Shown here: positions 12,301 through 24,710 of the stretch, piece after piece | Numbering within the stretch: position 1 is the first letter of the stretch | How the letters are laid out: each line of letters starts with the position of its first letter | Source of the DNA: Diphasiastrum complanatum | Lineage: Eukaryota > Streptophyta > Lycopodiopsida > Lycopodiales > Lycopodiaceae | Direction: 5' to 3' | Length of the DNA: 64,000 bases | Assembly: GCA_029204225.1 (NCBI GenBank) | Contig: CM055104.1 | Coordinates: forward strand, 44,654,841-44,718,840 | Notes under the pieces: generated by a model | Told to the model about the DNA's origin: nothing | Databases searched by the model: none | What the model saw: the letters and a program-made list of their open reading frames with translations, nothing else | Made by a program: the position numbers and the translations under genes

Positions 12301-15300
12301 GTCCTGAATTTACCCGTAAATCAGTAATTTGAAGCTCGTGTTTAATTTCAGACTTGGATATAGGCATCTTTTTTCTGAGGGTGTCGAAACTGCCAAGGTC
12401 TTGCATTATACCGTGAACTAACAGGTTCTGGTGATTTGTCTATGCCAGAGTAGCTATAAAATTATAATACTAGACACTGTAAGATCAATATGTACCCTAA
12501 AAAAGTTACTGTGAATGAATTCATTTTGAGATCCTAAAATTGTCTAGTTTCCCAGGACTCTTTGAATTTTATGCAACCATATTTCGGATTGTTGATGAGG
12601 CAATACTATAGGAAAAGCTAAATGAAGTGTTCTTACTTGCATACAGTTAAATGTTTAGACCTAAACATATTTGTATTTTAGCTAGAGTACTGGGTCCACC
12701 ATGTAATTATATAGCTGTAGCTGTACTTGGTGTGCGTCATACTATTTTTCATGGAAAACAGACACGTTCATTCTTCACCTACTCGATGGACCATGATGAT
12801 ATCGACTTGCAGATGATGATTGAAAATAGTAGATGGCCACTTGTTTCAAGTTTGAGAGTTAAATGTCATTGCTTCGTTCCTTTAAAAATAATCTTGTGGC
12901 ACTGGAAATGGAAAGACTCTCCACAGTAGGGTGAATAATTCATAAGGACTCATGGCTTTTAAATCATGTAGCAAGTATCAGTAACTCCTGTGTTTGCGAG
13001 AATACAAAGTATGCACCAAATTTGTCAGATTGAGCACTTGCTTGATTGATAATGTTCAACTCGGATTTCAGAGTCAGTGTCCATGTTAATTACACTGTGC
13101 TCAAGCCTCAAATGTAATTCTTAAAAATCTAGAGGCAGATTGTTTTCAACTGGTTCAAACAATTTAATTAAGGGAAGGTTTACCCCAGGTTGAAAATCCT
13201 CCATTCTTAAGTTATAGTTATGTGGCTGTTGGTTTTGAGTTCAAGGAGTGTTGGAGAGCTGGGATATGGATCCTACTATGATACTCCAGGAGAGTTTCTA
13301 ATGTTGGGTTCTTTGCACAAATGCATAATCAAATCCTATTGGGCTTAAGCTTCACATGCTTATGAGGATTTCAAGCAATTGTGGCTCACAGGTTTTTCCT
13401 GATTTTTAGTATCCATCCTTTGAAGCCACCTTTGTACATTGTCATGTTGAGTTTTAGATGTTTTTGCTCATGAGTTATGACAGCTTCGCGATTTGCTGCT
13501 AGATATCAACTATGAGCTTTGGATGGTTAAGGAGATCATCTAAATTGGCGCATTGTGTAGTTATGTACATGCTTTTGCATTTAGTGTTCATAAATTTTTG
13601 CTTGTGTGATTTGAAAGATCAACCAAATAAGTATAAAAAACATGGAAACTTTCTGTCAGTGTTTGTTTTCCTAATTGCTTGAGTGGTGATGTTTCTGTAT
13701 GATGTTTTGGTTGTGGTTTTACTTCAATACAATGCATTATCATTGTTTTTTTACGTGGTCTATGATCTGAGGTTTTCGAAGCTTGTGGCATTTCACAGAT
13801 TGAGCTTTACAACAATATGGTTGAAAAGGAAGGCATCAAAGATGCTGAAGAGGCCCGAAAAGCATATGCTGCAGCTAGGAGGGCTCTTTTAGGTGATGAA
13901 GATGCTGAACGTGCTAACGAGTCTGCTCCAGGAAGCAAAGTTTCTGAAGCATTGATTGAAAGGGTCGGTCTATTCAAACTAAAAGTCTCTGCTGTTAATA
14001 AATCAGTGCTAGACATCTCAATCTCTTGCTACACTCGCTGAAGTTCTCTCAGCATTTTTAGTATTGGAGGAAGACTATTCTGAGTTGGTTATTGTTCCCC
14101 ACATACTTAATGAATGTTAGTGAGAATTTCAGTGGCTTAGTCTTAACTGAAGCTTTGCTCAATATTTAGGTTGATGCAATGCTCCATAAACTGGAAAAGG
14201 AACTTGACGAAGTTGATGCAAAAATTGGTGATCGATGGAGAATCTTAGACAGGTACGGGTTTGCATAGATCTTCTATTTTTATGTTAATCTGAACTGACA
14301 ACAATATAGATGTATGTCAGGACTCATTTTGCTTGTTGATTTTTATCAGGAAGGAGTTAAGTTCTGCAACCATTGTTCAAGAGCTACACTTATGACATTT
14401 ACAGTAATGATTGTGGTTGTCATTCTTGATTCTCTTTTGTGCTGAGCCCATTTTGGGTAATTTGTAACTGATTTACATGAGGTGACAGGAAAATAATTTC
14501 CTAGTGACTGATGACTTGATATGTGATCAAGAAAAACCATTGACAAGTTAACAAAATTAAACTAGACTGGGATCACACATTCGAGCAGGCTTAAATTGCA
14601 TTCCCTTTTTGAACTTTTGAGGTAGAAAGGATCAACATTGCAACAAAGAGAAAGATAATAACTACAAGAAAGATAAAGTTGATGTCTTTTAAGGTACCTA
14701 GAGGTACAAAAGACTGTTAAGTAGATTTCAAGTGTGTATGCCACTATGGGAGCATGGGAGATCTCTCAAAAGTTTACTACATAAAACAAGCTCTCTTGTA
14801 TTAGCAACTGGTAAAAGATGTGCAGTGAAAATCCTGAAGTGTTGTAGACAGAATATCCGACCAAATAATTAAATAAATGACCGTAAGTGAATTGAGGTAG
14901 AACTCCAAAGTAGGATGTAATGGTGACAGGAGAATGCCCGGAGTGATGTGAAGCTCACACCTGCTGAACAACAGGTCTATTTAAGTTGCTCTAGAAGTTG
15001 TTCCTTCTTTTATGAAGCAAACATTGGTTTATAGGCTTCGTGTGAGAAGATCTGGTTTGTTATTTGGATCATGGTTTGAAGTATGAAATCTATGTAGGGA
15101 ATTTTTTTGATAGCAAATATCGTTATCAGCACTAAGAAAAAAAAAGGAAATGTCAGTTACATCTGTAGCAGGCAACTGTGGTGTTTGAGAATGGTCGAAC
15201 CTTATTTGTACTTTACTGGATATTGGTTGAAGGGATTATGATGGAAAAGTCACACCAGAGGAAGTTGCTGCAGCTGCTGTCTTTCTGAAGGACACCTTAG

Positions 15301-15584
15301 GGCAGGAACCCGTTCAAGAGCTAATACAGAAATTAGCGAAAGATAAAGGTAAGTGCATGCCTCCTAGGCAAAAGAAAAAAGTAAAACAAATGAGAAGCCT
15401 TTTATATGATGTGATATACCTGATTTCATGCATTTTCTAGTAGTCTAATTGGGTGTCCTATTTCTAATGAGAGCCATTGTGTTAAATACTAGATGGAAAG
15501 ATTCTTGTAGAAGACATTGTGAGACTGGGGACAACAGAGGAGCCAGAGGATAGGGATGATGGAAAACAGCAGCATTCATCCTAA
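339..15584 (+). CDS. LETM1: LETM1-like mitochondrial inner-membrane protein (5' end unresolved)
   Basis: LETM1 proteins sit in the mitochondrial inner membrane and maintain K+/H+ or Ca2+/H+ balance and organelle volume. Exons read here: 339-494, 1228-1540, 4719-4865, 5196-5284, 5587-5679, 8467-8593, 11187-11251, 11382-11553, 11724-11921, 12134-12181, 13799-13963, 14170-14252, 15233-15348 and 15493-15584 (TAA). From 367 on they join in phase to 611 residues. Visible landmarks are the block [20 protein letters not shown], a hydrophobic segment running into [20 protein letters not shown], the ribosome-binding-like LETM1 fold ([28 protein letters not shown]), Glu/Lys-rich coiled coils at 11.7-12.2 kb and two C-terminal EF-hand-like loops ([20 protein letters not shown]). 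Introns reach 3.2 kb. The first exon contains an apparent extra base near 366 and a frame change before 339. The intron at 495-1227 has a GC donor. Assignment to the plant LETM1 family is secure; whether the 5' breaks are real is open. Confidence 0.93.
1541..4718. other. Large LETM1 intron with G/C runs and a palindromic-word cluster
   Basis: No coding signal is visible in this 3.2-kb intron. It contains an odd G/C island at about 2720-2792, with a 10-base C run and 7-base G runs in otherwise AT-rich sequence. It also contains a cluster at about 3028-3106 in which the word AAACGCGTTT and its variants recur in both orientations, including the 12-base palindrome GAAACGCGTTTC at 3057-3068. The cluster follows an A-rich tract and looks like the end of a small non-autonomous transposon. 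No target-site duplication was found. Confidence 0.4.
6198..6303. repeat. 53-bp tandem duplication in a LETM1 intron
   Basis: Two adjacent 53-bp copies lie at 6198-6250 and 6251-6303. Both begin GTTGACTTTAGTGATGATCT and end CTTATATAGT. They differ by one base (T to G) near the 3' part, so the duplication is recent or conserved. It lies wholly inside the intron between the exons at 5587-5679 and 8467-8593. Confidence 0.9.
6721..7380 (-). pseudogene. LINE ORF1-like fragment
   Basis: Read on the minus strand, this segment encodes a coiled-coil region ([18 protein letters not shown]), then the RNA-binding-like stretch [10 protein letters not shown]. In a second frame it continues with [20 protein letters not shown] and ends at a stop near 6721. 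This order (coiled coil, RRM-like part, then a block containing DLTP) is typical of ORF1 proteins of plant L1-type LINEs, which bind the element RNA. A frame change near 6910 breaks the reading frame, so it is a dead copy. It lies antisense in a LETM1 intron. Confidence 0.6.
7390..8175 (-). pseudogene. LINE endonuclease end and pre-RT-like fragment
   Basis: On the minus strand the segment begins with [15 protein letters not shown]. It contains the SDH motif that closes apurinic-type endonuclease domains of LINEs. It then runs through a Cys/His/Arg-rich linker and a helix-like stretch ([13 protein letters not shown]) resembling the region before the reverse transcriptase. Several stops and frame changes interrupt it. 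The order relative to the ORF1-like piece at 6721-7380 is the reverse of a normal LINE (ORF1 should come first), so at least one rearrangement or two separate insertions must be assumed. Confidence 0.5.
8190..8355 (+). mobile_element. Probable LINE 3' end with CTTT/CT tail
   Basis: The plus strand reads through a G-rich stretch, a short tract ending in TTGGCATGGAAAAGACG, then TTAATAAAG followed by (CTTT)n and (CT)n at about 8325-8352. A poly(A)-signal-like hexamer followed by a simple-repeat tail is what LINE integration leaves at its 3' end. It is opposite in strand to the two LINE coding pieces beside it, which could reflect twin-priming inversion. Confidence 0.4.
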
Positions 15585-18500
15585 CTTGACGCTTCTTAGA
15601 TTGAAATATTTGGGATAAGAGTGGGTATTGGGTCATATATTAGGTATTGCTGGTGACTTTGTAAGAAGCAGCACAAAGCACTGTGGCTTCAGGCTGCAGT
15701 CATGTCACCCTACACTGTCAATGGCAGAGCAAATTTTGACCAAATTTGCTTCATATGATGCCACATCTATAATGTCATGTGATGGTTTCAGAATAGTACT
15801 TTGTGCCAACAAAGCTATCATAAGCAGACAAAATGAATCCAACATTTGTCTCAATGTCGACAGGGTCTGTGATTGTGATTTTCAGTTTCAGTAATCAAGA
15901 GATTGGACATCGCAGAAGTTGCAACAAGTTACATTATTACATGCTTTGAGGGCTGGCTAAGTTGGCTGTGGTGTGAGGATGCAGCTTGTGAATCACTAAC
16001 TTTCAACATTTGCAAACAATGAGTTCTCCTCTCAAAAAGGGTATTACAATGCCGGAAGAATGCATTTGACCTATAGGTTAAATATTTTGGATTTACATTA
16101 TAACCACCTGATGGCATGTTTTTGTATTCTGAGAATTATTTCAAAGAATAACAGGCCTACGATGTCGATCGGATTTATTATTGCCCATCTGTGGAATACG
16201 CCATCACGATGGCCGTAAGTGCGTGCTTCGTCAAGACCCTTCTTCACAGTTCTTGATCGAGACATTCGTCCAACAAGGTTCACTTCTGTGAATGCAGACT
16301 TCAATGTCAAAGAGGAAGCTTTGAAAACCAGGAGAATAAAGGTTCTATCAGCAAGCATATGCATTCATTTGTTTTAATATGTTTCTAATTGGCTATTATT
16401 GATAGTTGAAATCTCATAAGTTTTTTAGCTTCAAAATAGTTGGTACAAAGTGGTTGTTGACTTTGTTGATGAGGGTGTATGAGAAGATACTCATTTCTTT
16501 ATTCTGATACTCAAAAGAGATCCAGTTCTAATTAATCGTAGGCATCTCTTCTAGAATATTTTTAGAATCAATGGCAAGAAAGAAATCACTTAACATTCCA
16601 CAAGAAGGATATCTAATAAGCGCCATCTTTAGACTTCCACTGATATGGGATAAGTAGCTTTGAATTGCATGTGAGAAAGAGCCTGTCCATAATTATTCCA
16701 TTTTCTCATTGGTTTTATCGTGGCAATAAAGCTAAAATTGGTATGGCCAGTTTCTGAAGTGGCCATTTACAAGATTCATCATAAGTGCTTGCCTTATCAT
16801 GATGTATACCCTTTAGGTGCTTCACGTACTTTATTCAATTTCATGAACATCAAACATGTTAGAAAATCATTTCTTGAACTTAAATTGAATTTTCCCGAAA
16901 CTCCTCGTGAAATCAATTCGAGCTCGTGCCATCTATAATTCAAGTCTCATCACAAAGTTGCTCTTTGATGCAAGTTGCCTGCGCTTCAAAATTGGTATAG
17001 TAGCGATAATTTGATAGCAAATTTGAACAAACTGATTAGTTTGTTCATAATTGTTACAAACAAGAATGTTTTGTAGTATCAATAACGAAAGCATAAGAGC
17101 TAAGATCGGACGTGCCGGAGGACGAATTACACAACAGAGCTTTCATGATTGCTTATTGTTTAAACTCCATGCTAATCAGAAAGGCATCATGCATTCTTCA
17201 TTGTGTGGTACATCCTCATTCTTTGCAGCTGGTTGAACCACCAACCTCAAGGAGATGAAAGAGATGTAACCAGCCTGCCACTTGCTAGATGGTTAAAGGC
17301 ACCATACATTTGAAAAAGAAACGTTTACTTAAAATGTACTTTGTCAAAGAGTTGGATCTTTCATGGGTGTTAAATCATAGCTTACATATTAAGCATCTTC
17401 TATGGCAACCTAAAATGGGAACTTTGTTAGTGCAATGAACTGTTTTTTACTTGTTAAAGGTGAGAGTAATTGATGAGCTTGATATCTTTATGCACAAAAT
17501 TAATTCAATGTTTCCAGCCATTAGACTTTTCCCTACCATTTTTTTAAAGAATTGGTACATGTATTATCTAATGTACAGAATGGATTTTTGAGTCTTGCCA
17601 CAATTTAGAGATTCTTGGGCCTTTACAACACAAAAAATGCTACGTATGTGTGCCATTGATTATATAAATAGCATATTGGTATTATGTATAATATCTAGCT
17701 TGTGCCTTTTTCATCACAACAATATGTTTGTCAGAAGATGCAAGTTACTACAAGTTTAGATTTGATTGAAAGTATTGACTTTTTCACTCAAATTGTGCCT
17801 CACATGGCTAAAATCATCATGAATGTCTTTTCAGGTCAGCATTTTAGTTATACCATATGATGCTCATGTTTTAGAGTGTGAACATCTTTGAATTTTCATT
17901 GAATTTTTTTTTCTCGTTGATGATCAGCATATGCAATTAAGATTTCTACAAAATGTATATCAATTGAGAAGAAGAAAGAATCTACTCACTAAAGTTTTAG
18001 ATAACAAATACCATCCCAAAGGGTAAGTTGCTTATAGTTTTACTACATGTTACACTTACTAGGAGGCCAATTTCAATCATTGTAGATTTTGAATTGATGA
18101 ACTAAATCATCTATATGAAGGAATCTAGATGAGATCGACTTTGATTTCTTTGTTATGCAAGATGATGTCCCACGACAGACTTGTGTTGAGCTAACTACTT
18201 TTTCCACATGAACTTACCTCCATGAATGGGTTTTGCTTTTAAATCATTAGATATCATACTGCTTGAGTTGGTGAAGCCCATATTATAGTTTGCCTTGGGG
18301 TTTCAACCAAATTTTCAAGATGCTTTAGTTTTGTGCTTTCTATCTTGGATCATCCAATAAGTTCGTAATAGGTGGCAAGTTCTTGCCTTCTACATTAATT
18401 GGCACCTTCATTGGCAAGGGGTTAGATGTTGAAGATAAAAAATGGCAATGTTGACAGTTTCATGTGGTAAGGACTGAATCAAATAGAATTGACTCTTTTA

Positions 18501-19509
18501 TTAATGTGTATACCAAAGCATTATATGTTCGTATGTCATGTTCTTTATTTTCATCATTTTTGATAGATGAATGTTGATTGTTGAGGGAATCACTTGTTTT
18601 TGAAGTTAAAATAGACATTGACTTATTTGATGTCCTATCCACTTGCATCCATTAAGCGAGTTTTGTTAAAATCAGAGGTTACGAACCTCATTTGGATCTT
18701 AGATAGCATCAAGGATTGCACTTAGATTGAATAGATAGTTATCTAGCCTTGAATTCTACCTATTTTGCATCTAATTTGGCAACTGCCTTTGAACACCACA
18801 AGCAAATTAGCATTTAATAATTTCCATGGCCGGTCACACGTGTGGACAGTATGATACGGTTATTAGATTTAGATCTATTCAATAGACACAAAAAACATCA
18901 CATTAATCTAGCATGTAATCCTCTTGCAAGAGCAAGGTTGTCAAAATCAGCATCAAAGACTATCTCAAAAGGTGTATGTACAAATGAGCTCCAAATCCAT
19001 ATCTAATGAGCTTGGATCTTAGATCAAGACTAAGTGCCCTTAGGGTAGACCCTAACCCTAGCAATTCAATGCCTTAGATCAAGCAAATTATCCACATTGA
19101 TGCCTTAAGTCAAGGTGACTTACATTGGAAGTGACTAACTTCATCAAATTCCCTATAAAATAGGAATACAAATCTTGGCCTTGACATGACCATAATTTTT
19201 AGCCATGAATGGCGATTTGATTTTACATAATCTACTCCTAACTATGTACATGAGGTGGGAACACTTGGCTATCCATCATGATGCCATGTGGCGAAGATCT
19301 AAATGCTAGTTGATTATTTTCATTATGTTGTAGTTTTTGAGATGCAACTTCATCTTATTCGGATTCGTTGTTGATAAGTTGTTCGTCTGAAGCAGACGAG
19401 CTAGGACCTTCAATAGGATTATTCGACTTGGGAACAATAATGTTCGATAGTTCGGCAATATCCAATAGTTCAACTATATGAGCTTTGCCCTTACCTTTGA
19501 GTCAATAAA
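15585..19509. other. Intergenic, no gene recognised
   Basis: About 3.9 kb of AT-rich sequence follows the LETM1 stop. The first few hundred bases are probably its 3' UTR. Only short open frames occur. The minus-strand frame at 16098-16364 (88 residues, with the run MSRSRTVKKGLDEARTYGHR) looks slightly protein-like, but I do not recognise it and it has no visible partner exons. Nothing else is supportable here. Confidence 0.5.
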
Positions 19510-19804
19510 CTAATCTTTGATGAAGATGATATCCCGACTGGTGAATATCTTCGACTCGACATGATTATACAACTTATAAGCTTTATCTGAAGTGGTGTAG
19601 CTAATGAAAATAGATTTGATATTGTGAAAGTCGAGCTTCTTCTTGATATCTTGCGGTAAATGCGTAAGTTTGATAATGATGGTTTGGAGCCTGTCCAAAC
19701 TTCATATGATGTTTTGTCTGAGAGACCTTTAGAGACATATAGGAGTGAAAATGCTCACGATGACTAGTCATATGTTGAGTAGCTCCAGAATCCAAAAAGT
19801 CCAA
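19510..19804 (-). pseudogene. Copia relic: protease motif fused to the integrase/RT linker
   Basis: On the minus strand the protease signature DSGATQHMT is followed, across a frame change and a deletion, by the conserved integrase-to-RT linker (KKLDFHNIKSIFISY, then KAYKLYNHVESKIFTSRDI). In an intact Copia polyprotein these blocks lie more than a kilobase apart, so the copy has lost the integrase core. It abuts a plus-strand Copia piece head to head. Confidence 0.8.
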
Positions 19805-20236
19805 GAATTATCAACTTGCGCTTTTTGGTCTTTGACCATAAACGATGGAGGTGGTAAATATTTTTCAACAGAATTCACTGAATTTTACAAGGAGCAAAGA
19901 ATCAAGAGGCAAACTACAGCTCCTTATTCACCACAACAAAATGGAGTTGCGGAACACAAGAACAGGTCAATCATGGAGATGGCTAGGGCAATGCTCAAGA
20001 GCAAAGGCCTACCAAATACCTTTTGGATAGAGCTTGTAGCATAAGGTATGATGTCTTATGAAGCATTTACTAGAAAGAAACCCAATATTTCTCACTTGAG
20101 AGTATATGGTTGTGATGCTCATGCACATTTTCTTGATGAAAAAAGAAGGAAACTTGATGCAAAGGCTGTTAAGTGCATTTTTCTTGGCTATGATGAGAAG
20201 GCTAAGGCATATAGGATGTATGATAAGGATGGATGA
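19805..20236 (+). pseudogene. Copia integrase relic
   Basis: The plus strand encodes the end of a Copia integrase core: GGKYFSTEFTEFYKEQ, then TAPYSPQQNGVAEHKNRS, then FWIELVA. A stop follows at about 20042. The next frame gives the linker LRVYGCDAH and VKCIFLGYDEKAKAYRMYD. The catalytic-domain start is missing. The fragment ends about 80 bp before an LTR on the same strand; whether both belonged to one element is uncertain. Confidence 0.85.
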
Positions 20237-20316
20237 TGGAGCGCAAGTGAAAGTAAAGCAAAAAAGCTAACTTGGATGCAAAAGATCCAAGAGAAAAAGA
20301 GAGGACCGGAGGTGAG

Positions 20317-20800
20317 TGTTACGGCCACATTCAGCAAAGGACATTGAATAGCCCTAATATAGTAGACCGGCCCTCCAATGTTCGAGATTATTGGTCACGC
20401 CTAGATTTCATTCCACTTCCAGGCCTGTTGGTGACTAATGATCTTGAGAGGACACAGACACTCTAATTGAGACATATGGAGTAGTGCATGTACGTGTGAC
20501 TGATATAGGCTGGAGGAATGCATGAAGAGCTATGATCTATTTATAGTTGACCTGCATGGAGATTGCATGGGTTCATGCACAGGATCCTACTCTCTATATA
20601 TTGAGGTAGTGATTATTCCGTCGATGACTTTGGTCTAGGTCAGTTGAGCTCTTCTCCTCTTGCTATCACATGGCATGGCTTGGGGGCTAGATCCAGGAGA
20701 ACACTCCAGGAGGGATCTAGATTTGGTTGGGTGGTTTTGCTCCATAGTCTCTCTTGTGTTTTCCTATCCTCATCTTAGGGGTTTTCCCTAGTGGTCTTTA
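20317..20800 (+). mobile_element. LTR of a non-coding LTR retrotransposon (plus copy)
   Basis: This block begins TGTTACGGCC and matches, in opposite orientation, the LTR at 52524-52990. Shared runs include GAGATTATTGGTCACGCC, TCTAATTGAGAC and CACATGGCATGGCTTGGGGG. Similarity continues past the LTR end into the internal sequence, so it represents an LTR with its 3' internal flank and not a solo LTR. The LTR end is degenerate (about 20795-20805), and the primer-binding site seen in the other copy is not preserved here. Confidence 0.65.
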
Positions 20801-23800
20801 TATTAATACTAGAGCTTGACTACGATGCGGTTTTGGATGGGATGGAGACAAGTTCTACATCAAATTGAAATTGGAACGCACTTGGATTCACATCCTGGAT
20901 GAGTGCTGTTTTTTCAAAGGAAATTGGGTTTGGATTCACTAATTCATGTGTGAAGCATGCTTTTCAAACTTGGTGGTAGAGTGCTCTTCTCCTTGGTTGA
21001 TTTTATTAGAGATGTTGTTGGATTAGTGTGAGATTCATACTTATTGTTTTGAAGCCTTGAGAATGTTTCCATTTGAAGTTGAATAACCTGCATGAGTAGA
21101 TTCACTTTTTTGTCTAAATCTATTTTCTTTTGGGCTGAGCAATTTGCAGGAATCCATAATATTTTGGATAGATTGGATTTAAATTTGTAGCAGAATGTTT
21201 GTTGATAGATTGATGAGGAATCAATTTATAGATCGATGAGGAATCAATTTATCCTGATTGAATAAACTAACTGAATGATTGCATGTGAAGGATTTGAGAG
21301 ATTAATCCTCTTGTATTCCTGCAATCTGAAAAAACATAGAATGGAAACGGCAAGTTGCCCATTCCCTAGAAAAACAGATAAGGATTTGGAATAAGTGATG
21401 CATGCAATTGAACCCCTGTGAAGCCTTTATCGGAATGTTGCTCACTACTGTGAGTAGTGTAAACCTGTAGTAACAAATAGCTAGATGTATGAACATCTGA
21501 ATGTGTACCAAAGTTGAACTAGAGGGTTATAAATCTGCAAATCAGTTCTTTAGATTGTTTGTGGAACCTGTGAAACTTTGATGATTGCTTGAAGTGTTCT
21601 TGGTTGAAGAAAACCTTGTGGAAGAACAAGTTGGGTCGGGGAATTGTTGGCCTAGTCATGCATGTAAACACTAGTGGGTTGTCTTCTCCTATTATCTGAT
21701 ATTCCGTAGCACTCTCCCAAAATCTTGCCTTCATTTGCAAGGCCTGTTAACAGATTTTTAAGATGTGTATGTGGAGACAGCGATGGAGACATGTAGGTGA
21801 GCTTGAATCAGCTGTGAGGCTGCGTGGAGTCCACCCGAGTGTTTTGAGCTGGAGGACTGCCTGTGACTTCCCCTGGCTGGCTGGGAAAATTAGAGCGCCA
21901 CTGTCTATTCAGCTGTCTTTGAGCTTCGCGGAATGTTAACTACAGGGAAGCGAGGCAGTTGGGTCATTCTTCCAGTGATGGTTGTGTGTGGATGGAAGGC
22001 GTGCAACAGATGGGCTTGTAGCGGCCGTGAAAATTGTTAATTGTGCCTCTCTTTTGTTTGGGCTTTCTCTGGTAACCCTTGTTAGGGTTTGAAGGGTTCT
22101 TTTTGCTAGGCTTAAAGGTTTATGCTAGCATGTTCTTTCTTTTTCCCTAAAGAGTGTCTATCAGTTAGTTCGCTGAGTATTGCATGCTCATAGGTGATTG
22201 CATTGATGTCATGGGTTTTGCAAAAGGGATTGGTGCATTTGAGTAAATGTATGGCTATTCATAATGGTTTTATAGTTACGTAGCCCGGTATTTTCAAAAG
22301 CCTTTGCAAAAATTTTGATGTAATCAAAGCTTTGGTCAATTCGGGAAGGGGAGTGAATCTACCTAAATCGATAGTGGAGAATTGAATTACCTATTCTTCT
22401 GACCTTAACTGGGAGATCTTTGGACAATAGTTTTATTATCCTAACTGCTATGTCTATGTGATTGGATCCATGGATTTAGGATTGGCAATAAAATACCGTT
22501 CTTCATGGTAATTTTCTCCAGGTAGCAACCTAGCATTTACTTGTGTCAAAGGAGTTTTCGGTGCCTTCGCTGATGAGATTTTTCGGGTGACCGAAAAAAC
22601 TAAGGGAGGAAGAAAATGAGACACATGAGTAGGTAAATGTGATAATGTTGTGTAATTTGGATTGGTTAATAATCCCTATATGAAAATTGCATAGCACCGT
22701 TTTTTTTAAATTCATTAATTTTTTATATCTATAGGACCATAAGTTGACCCTATTTGTTATTGGAAATTGATACATGGAACGAGAATGACACTTAGTTCAC
22801 ATTTGTACTGTAAAGAGCCTTATTCCTAAGAGTTTGGAACTCTCAGATGGTAGGAATTTGGAAATGATAGTACCAACCAGATGGGTTGCCTTATGTGACG
22901 AAAAAACCTTGTGTAGATTCTTGTTAAATCACAATTTTGTTATTGGAAGATCAGATCTTATATTTGGATATAGGATGGTCAGATAATCTTTTTGATTTTC
23001 TGTTGAACAGATCTAAAAGCAAAGAACTTTCTAAAAGAGAAAAGTGTTGGTATGGGACATCAGTGATTTCAAAGGGGGATTCTTGTGCGAGATATAGATC
23101 CGGATCCCTTAACATATGTGGATTTTGGAGGAATCTGCCAGATAATGACATATGTGCTTATGTACTGGGTCATAATGAGATCATTCTCATATGTGCATGA
23201 TTAATCTTGTTTGGATCTAATATGTATTCCTAGTTACTATGGTTATCTGGTGCGCTTAACCTAGTCGTTGAACATAGACATATGATCAAGTATTGTGTTT
23301 GACATTTACTTGCAGAGTAACTTAGAAGTGGTTTGGATAAGGATCTAAATGTGGTGTTGTACTAGTACAATCATGAGCTGCACCTGGACATTTAAGATTT
23401 CTAAATCATGGGCAATTAACTTGAGTAGTTGATTTACTCCTGTGGAAGTTAATTGGTAAAATGGATAGTGTGAAGAGAATTCACTGGAAACTGTTTGTTT
23501 TGTGTGTATTGCTTGTAAGACAGAAAATTTGCGAGTCATTTGGATTCATCAGAAAAGTGTGTGCATAGGATATACAGAATTTTTGGATAAGTATTTAGTT
23601 GAGAAATAGATTTGATTCAGTATCCCTATGAGCTCAATTGGTTATCGGATCCTAATGGTTCCAAGAATGGTTATCTGAATTTAGTTGGAATTCAGCCAAA
23701 CTTTATAATCTCTAGATATTGTTCTAGGTGATTATATAAAGTTATGTCATTAAGACGAATGTTAAAATGATTTTTAATTACTTGGTTGATTGTAAAATTG

Positions 23801-24480
23801 GGAACTCATAATCCGCTTAAGAATCTGGTTGTAAGAATATTTTTGGAATCCAGTAATTTTTCTTGCGGAAAAAATTTCAGAATGTTTTTTATATTTCTTG
23901 AGTGGTATGTTGTACATATACTCCAGTATCTTTTAATGATTATGGAATCCTGTAAATTATGATTCACGAATCATAAGATTCTAAAGGTTTATGATTGACG
24001 GATCATAAATTAATACTTAGAGATCATTAGAAGATTATATGGGAATATGATGATTCTTAAAATGTTGAGGAATTCTTGATCAATTGGGTGAGTCAAGGGT
24101 TAGATCTGTTACTTGAACTCTAAATTTCTTTACTCCAGTGCATACTTGAGATTTTATGGATCTCACAAGCATATAAGATACAGATAGTTGTTGATTTCTG
24201 GCAATGGTGCTAAAAATGGGGCTATTAACTCATTAGAGTAACTGCAGTACTCTGGAGTGAGTTATATTTGTCTGAGACGATGGATCTCCTAGAGATTTTA
24301 AATGACTGAATTGGAATATTTTAGAATATTTATACCAATAAGCATTATTATCTGCAAGAAATTGTGGACAGATTTTAGACTATGATAAAATTTCTTCAGC
24401 TTTCAGATTTGATTTCTAAAATAAAGTGAAATCATCTAATGTTTCATGTAATTGGGATTTGTTGTCCCTTATGTTAGCCC
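20801..24480 (+). other. Internal region of the non-coding LTR element, then unannotated sequence
   Basis: The first few hundred bases match the internal sequence next to the inverted LTR at 52.5 kb, for example GGATGGGATG followed by ACAAG(T/C)TCTACATC and CACTTGGATT. No gag or pol motif is found on either strand to 24,480. The region therefore looks like a large non-autonomous internal domain or unrelated AT-rich sequence. No second LTR of this copy was identified. Confidence 0.4.
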
Positions 24481-24710
24481 AACATAGGAATTTATTGGAG
24501 CATGTGTTTTGTAAGCCCACAGTAAATTCAAATTAGGAAAACCTTATGCTTAGACCTTTTACTATTTAAGTTTAACTATTACAAACAATCATTTGTAATG
24601 GTTCAACTTAGAAAGTCTAACTTTAAGATTTAATTCCCAAGTTAAGTTAATTCCTAAGTATTGTCAATGTAGATGATTTCGCCTTACAATTACTAACATG
24701 AATTCCAGCA

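Noticed and set aside
16098-16364. Minus-strand 88-residue frame with basic motif
   Set aside because: Somewhat protein-like composition, but no recognised domain, no partner exons and no convincing splice sites.
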